Below, piece by piece: positions 61,304 to 64,000 of a stretch of DNA of 64,000 nt (position 1 is its first letter; each line of letters opens with the position of its first letter). Below the pieces are notes generated by a model. The model saw only the letters and a program-made list of their open reading frames with translations. It was not told where the DNA came from and searched no databases. The stretch comes from Lepidodermella squamata. Taxonomy: Eukaryota; Gastrotricha. Made by a program: the position numbers and the translations under genes. Where the stretch lies: the NCBI GenBank assembly GCA_047495785.1, contig JBLDXI010000063.1, positions 124,001-188,000 on the forward strand. The letters run 5' to 3'.

Positions 61304-64000
61304 AGGGGACACCCGGGTTTGAACCGGGGACCTCTCGATCTGCAGTCGAATGCTCTACCACTGAGCTATATCCCCTCTCCTGTATCCTGTTTACGACGAG
61401 TAAAGCATGACTTCAGCAGCCTGGTTTAAAAGTCGTGAGCTTCTTGCTGATATTGTACAGCTCTAAAAAAGCATTGCAGCGCCGCGAATTTGCATTCGAT
61501 TGCGCTGAAACCACGCTTAAACGACAGAGCGTGAAAAACTGCACCATACCTACTAGGTTAGAACGCAGTGACTATCATAGCCGGACTGGCGAGCAGCGGG
61601 GCAAAGAAAGCGAGAAATATTAGCTGGCTGAACTAAGCGAAGGTCTAACCTTTTCATCAACGATCTTGCGGTACAACGGGGTTGTGGCGCAATGGACAAC
61701 GCGTCTGACTACGGATCAGAAGATTCCAGGTTCGACTCCTGGCAGCCTCGATTTGTTTTTATGAGGTCACATTGACGACGCGTTCAAAGTATGTCAAATG
61801 CGGCATCGATGCGCATCGACGTATCACAGCCCGGTTAGCTCAGTCGGTAGAGCATGGGACTCTTAATCCCAGGGTCGTGGGTTCGAGCCCCACATCGGGC
61901 GATTCTTTTGCTCAAGTGTGAAATGTATCGACTATTTATAGTACTGATCATCGCGCGATTAAATGCCTTCACCAGCACGCATTGCATGTGGCGGTTCGGT
62001 GGTGTAGTGGTTATCACATCTGCCTAACACGCAGAAGGTCGCCGGTTCAATCCCGGCCCGAATCAGCTGTAAGCTTTTTGGCTATACAAAAAGCTAGCTT
62101 TTAACTGTCAATAAATTCAAAAAAATTGAACCGCCTGCCACTGTCTCGAGTTCAATGTGACTCTGCCACGGCCTGGAGTCGAACCAGGGTCACCTCGGCC
62201 ACAACGAGGAATACTAACCACTATACTACCGTGGCTGATTTCGCGGTTAAGCACACAATTTGACAGCGGCCTATCAACGTCTATCTGGTCTTGTTAAAAT
62301 TCAGGCAGCGCTGACAGATGGCTTACCTGGAGAAGACGCGGTGGCCGAGTGGTTAAGGCGATGGACTGCTAATCCATTGGGCTCTGCCCGCGAGGGTTCG
62401 AATCCCTTCTGCGTCGTCATAAATTTTGCCTCGTTCAAAGCTGAGACGCTAGTTTTTCTGGCTTTGATGATGACAAAAATAATGTATTTTTTAAAAACGA
62501 ATGCTCCTTGGCAGGGAATCGAACCCTGGTCTCCCGCGTGACAGGCGGGGATACTAACCACTATACTACCAAGGATTGCACGAATGTTGATGGTCTTCGA
62601 ATAGCTTCTCACCCACTTCCACGCCAACAGAAGGCCATTCCGTCAAAAATGTGACTTGGCGCAGTTGCATCGGCCGGGAATCGAACCCGGGCCTCCCGCG
62701 TGGCAGGCGAGAATTCTACCACTGAACCACCGATGCGCTGCTTGATGCCTAGCTCATGGGCGTCGTGTCGATGCGTTCACATCGTCATAATGGCAAATGC
62801 GGGCGAACGCCAAAAACTAAGCGTCGCCAGTAGGATTCGAACCTACGCGCGGAAACCGCATCTGATTTCGAGTCAGACCCCTTAACCACTCGGGCATAGC
62901 GACTGTTCTAAGGTACAAGGCAACGCCTTTGGATGCATATTACCGCAAGTTCGAGCAGTCGCGTATTTCAGACGAGCTTCTAACTCTGACAGGGATATCA
63001 CTTGCCCAGTTTGCAAGCATCACCACGGGTTATGCTATTTTGTCCAGCAGCCGAGATAGCTCAGTTGGGAGAGCGTTAGACTGAAGATCTAAAGGTCCCT
63101 GGTTCGATCCCGGGTCTCGGCGACCTTCAACCTTTTTACTACTAGTCAAAACGTATAAACGCCAAAAATGTTACAACTCCCGCGAGGCGGACTTGAACCA
63201 CCGACCTAAGGATTGCTGCCTTTCATCTACAGTCCTCCGCTCTACCAGCTGAGCTATCGCGGGTTAGTTACGCTTAGATTGGCTGTATACTACTATATCG
63301 CAGTATGGAGCGAAAAGATTGCTCATCGTGATTCTACTATACGGTTGGGCCTTGCAAAAACATGTGGCCACTGGGAGGATCGAACTCACGACCTTCGCGT
63401 TATTAGCACGACGCTCTAACCAACTGAGCTAAGCGGCCAGTTGAACTTGTGCGTCGAAACCTTCAACTTATTGCCGGTGAGCAGGGTCTGATCGTCGCCG
63501 AGAAGTGAAAAATGATAATCACAGTCAGGCTCAGGGGGGGATCGAACCCTCGATCTTCTGCTTACTAGGCAGACGCTCTACCACTAAGCTACTGAGCCGA
63601 CACGACGTTAAAATCGCATGACGCTAAGCTCTACCGGTGCGACTTTTCAGGTTTTGCGAGAAATTCGCAAAAAGAATGGAGGATACGGGCGTCGATCCCG
63701 TTACCTCTCGCATGCTAAGCGAGCGCTCTACCATTTGAGCTAATCCCCCGTTGTTGATGCTACGCCATTCTGTATACTCTTTGACAGCGTTTCACACTGT
63801 GCAGTTGTGTCTTGAATGCTAAAACAGATGACCCCGACGTGACTTGAACACGCAACCTTCTGATCTGGAGTCAGACGCTCTGCCAATTGAGCTACGGAGT
63901 CGATATCTTTAATTTAGGCTTAGATGCCCCTTATTGCAAGCCATTTTTCGCTAACGAGCTCCAACCGTTGACAAAAACGCAAGGGCCTGTCCGGGAATTG
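61304..64000. repeat. tRNA array unit U15, cut by the window end (U1 + 48,421)
   Basis: Cys 61304, Arg 61678, Lys 61829, Val 61993, His 62164, Ser-GCT 62335, Asp 62504, Gly 62666, Ser-CGA 62822, Phe 63050, Tyr 63178, Ile 63365, Thr 63527, Ala 63677, Trp 63829, then Pro partial. Variant: T 63791. The array continues beyond the window. Confidence 0.96.
63983..64000 (-). tRNA. tRNA-Pro(AGG), partial (3' end only)
   Basis: The last 18 nt of the U15 Pro gene, truncated by the window edge; it matches the U1 copy. Confidence 0.9.

Larger units (their letters stand above)
12754..64000. repeat. Tandem array of a 3,558-bp unit with 20 tRNA genes
   Basis: Regular copies start at 12754 and run past the window end. 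Units are counted here from the start of tRNA-Cys to the base before the next tRNA-Cys: U1 12883, U2 16441, U3 19999, U4 23556, U5 27114, U6 30672, U7 34230, U8 37784 (deleted), U9 39959, U10 43517, U11 47075, U12 50633, U13 54191, U14 57749, U15 61304 (cut). Unit length is 3,558 bp except U3 (3,557), U7 (3,554), U8 (2,175) and U14 (3,555). Seven tRNA genes per unit are on the plus strand (Arg, Lys, Val, Ser-GCT, Phe, Glu, Leu) and 13 on the minus strand. Every gene has A and B boxes, a full cloverleaf, no encoded CCA and a downstream run of four or more T. Spacers between the genes are not related to one another. Only scattered single-base differences separate the copies. Confidence 0.98.

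Noticed and set aside
13014-63419. Short open frames (60-108 codons) that recur once per unit through the array
   Set aside because: They run through tRNA genes and spacers on both strands, have no domain or codon signal, and repeat only because the DNA repeats.
12754-64000. CRISPR array or bacterial/phage tRNA cluster
   Set aside because: The unit is 3.6 kb of tRNA genes, not short repeats with variable spacers. A34 anticodons, the Tyr intron, lack of encoded CCA and the flanking spliced genes are eukaryotic.
12754-64000. Mitochondrial DNA insert, given the near-complete tRNA set
   Set aside because: The tRNAs have full cytosolic cloverleaves, A/B boxes, A34 anticodons and Pol III terminators. 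No mitochondrial rRNA or protein genes occur between them.
12754-64000. tRNA-derived SINE family
   Set aside because: Copies are tandem, full length and cover many tRNA types, with no A-rich tails or target-site duplications.

Overview
The window comes from an animal nuclear genome, probably an invertebrate; the phylum cannot be fixed from the sequence. It has spliceosomal introns with GT..AG ends, GC-rich exons in AT-rich non-coding DNA, animal-type PUF60 and PRC1 genes, and eukaryotic cytosolic tRNAs (A34 anticodons for Arg, Val, Ile, Thr, Ala, Pro and Leu, and an intron in tRNA-Tyr).

Region 1 (1-12.7 kb) is ordinary genic DNA with three genes. At the left edge on the minus strand is the 5' part of an unrecognised Ser/His/Pro-rich protein gene (two exons, running off the window). 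Next, also minus, is a four-exon gene for the splicing factor PUF60/Half pint (2470-6027 plus an unresolved 5' end). Divergent from it on the plus strand is a five-exon gene for a PRC1/Ase1/MAP65 cytokinesis protein (7929-11823). An inverted-repeat element lies in an intron of the first gene and a foldback hairpin in the last intron of PUF60.

Region 2 (12.7 kb to the right edge, over 51 kb) is the remarkable part. It is a tandem array of a 3,558-bp unit, near-identical from copy to copy. Each unit carries 20 tRNA genes: Cys, Arg, Lys, Val, His, Ser(GCT), Asp, Gly, Ser(CGA), Phe, Tyr, Ile, Thr, Ala, Trp, Pro, Gln, Glu, Leu and Asn. These cover 19 of the 20 standard amino acids, and methionine is the only one absent. 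Eight genes are on the plus strand counting both fragments of no unit, more exactly 7 plus and 13 minus, each with its own T4-T7 RNA polymerase III terminator. Starts are mostly 150-190 bp apart, with one double-width gap (Cys to Arg) that holds no recognisable gene. There are 13 full-length units, one unit (U8) with a 1,383-bp internal deletion, and a 15th cut by the window end: about 285 intact tRNA genes.

The array starts abruptly at its left end with an Arg-tRNA fragment fused to an Asn-tRNA fragment. It has a few damaged genes (Leu in U4 and U7, a Cys/Gly hybrid in U8). Rare spacer variants are shared by neighbouring units in a mosaic pattern, as expected from unequal exchange or gene conversion. 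Short open frames inside the array repeat with the unit and are by-products of tRNA and spacer sequence. The three protein genes and the array show no functional link beyond being neighbours.
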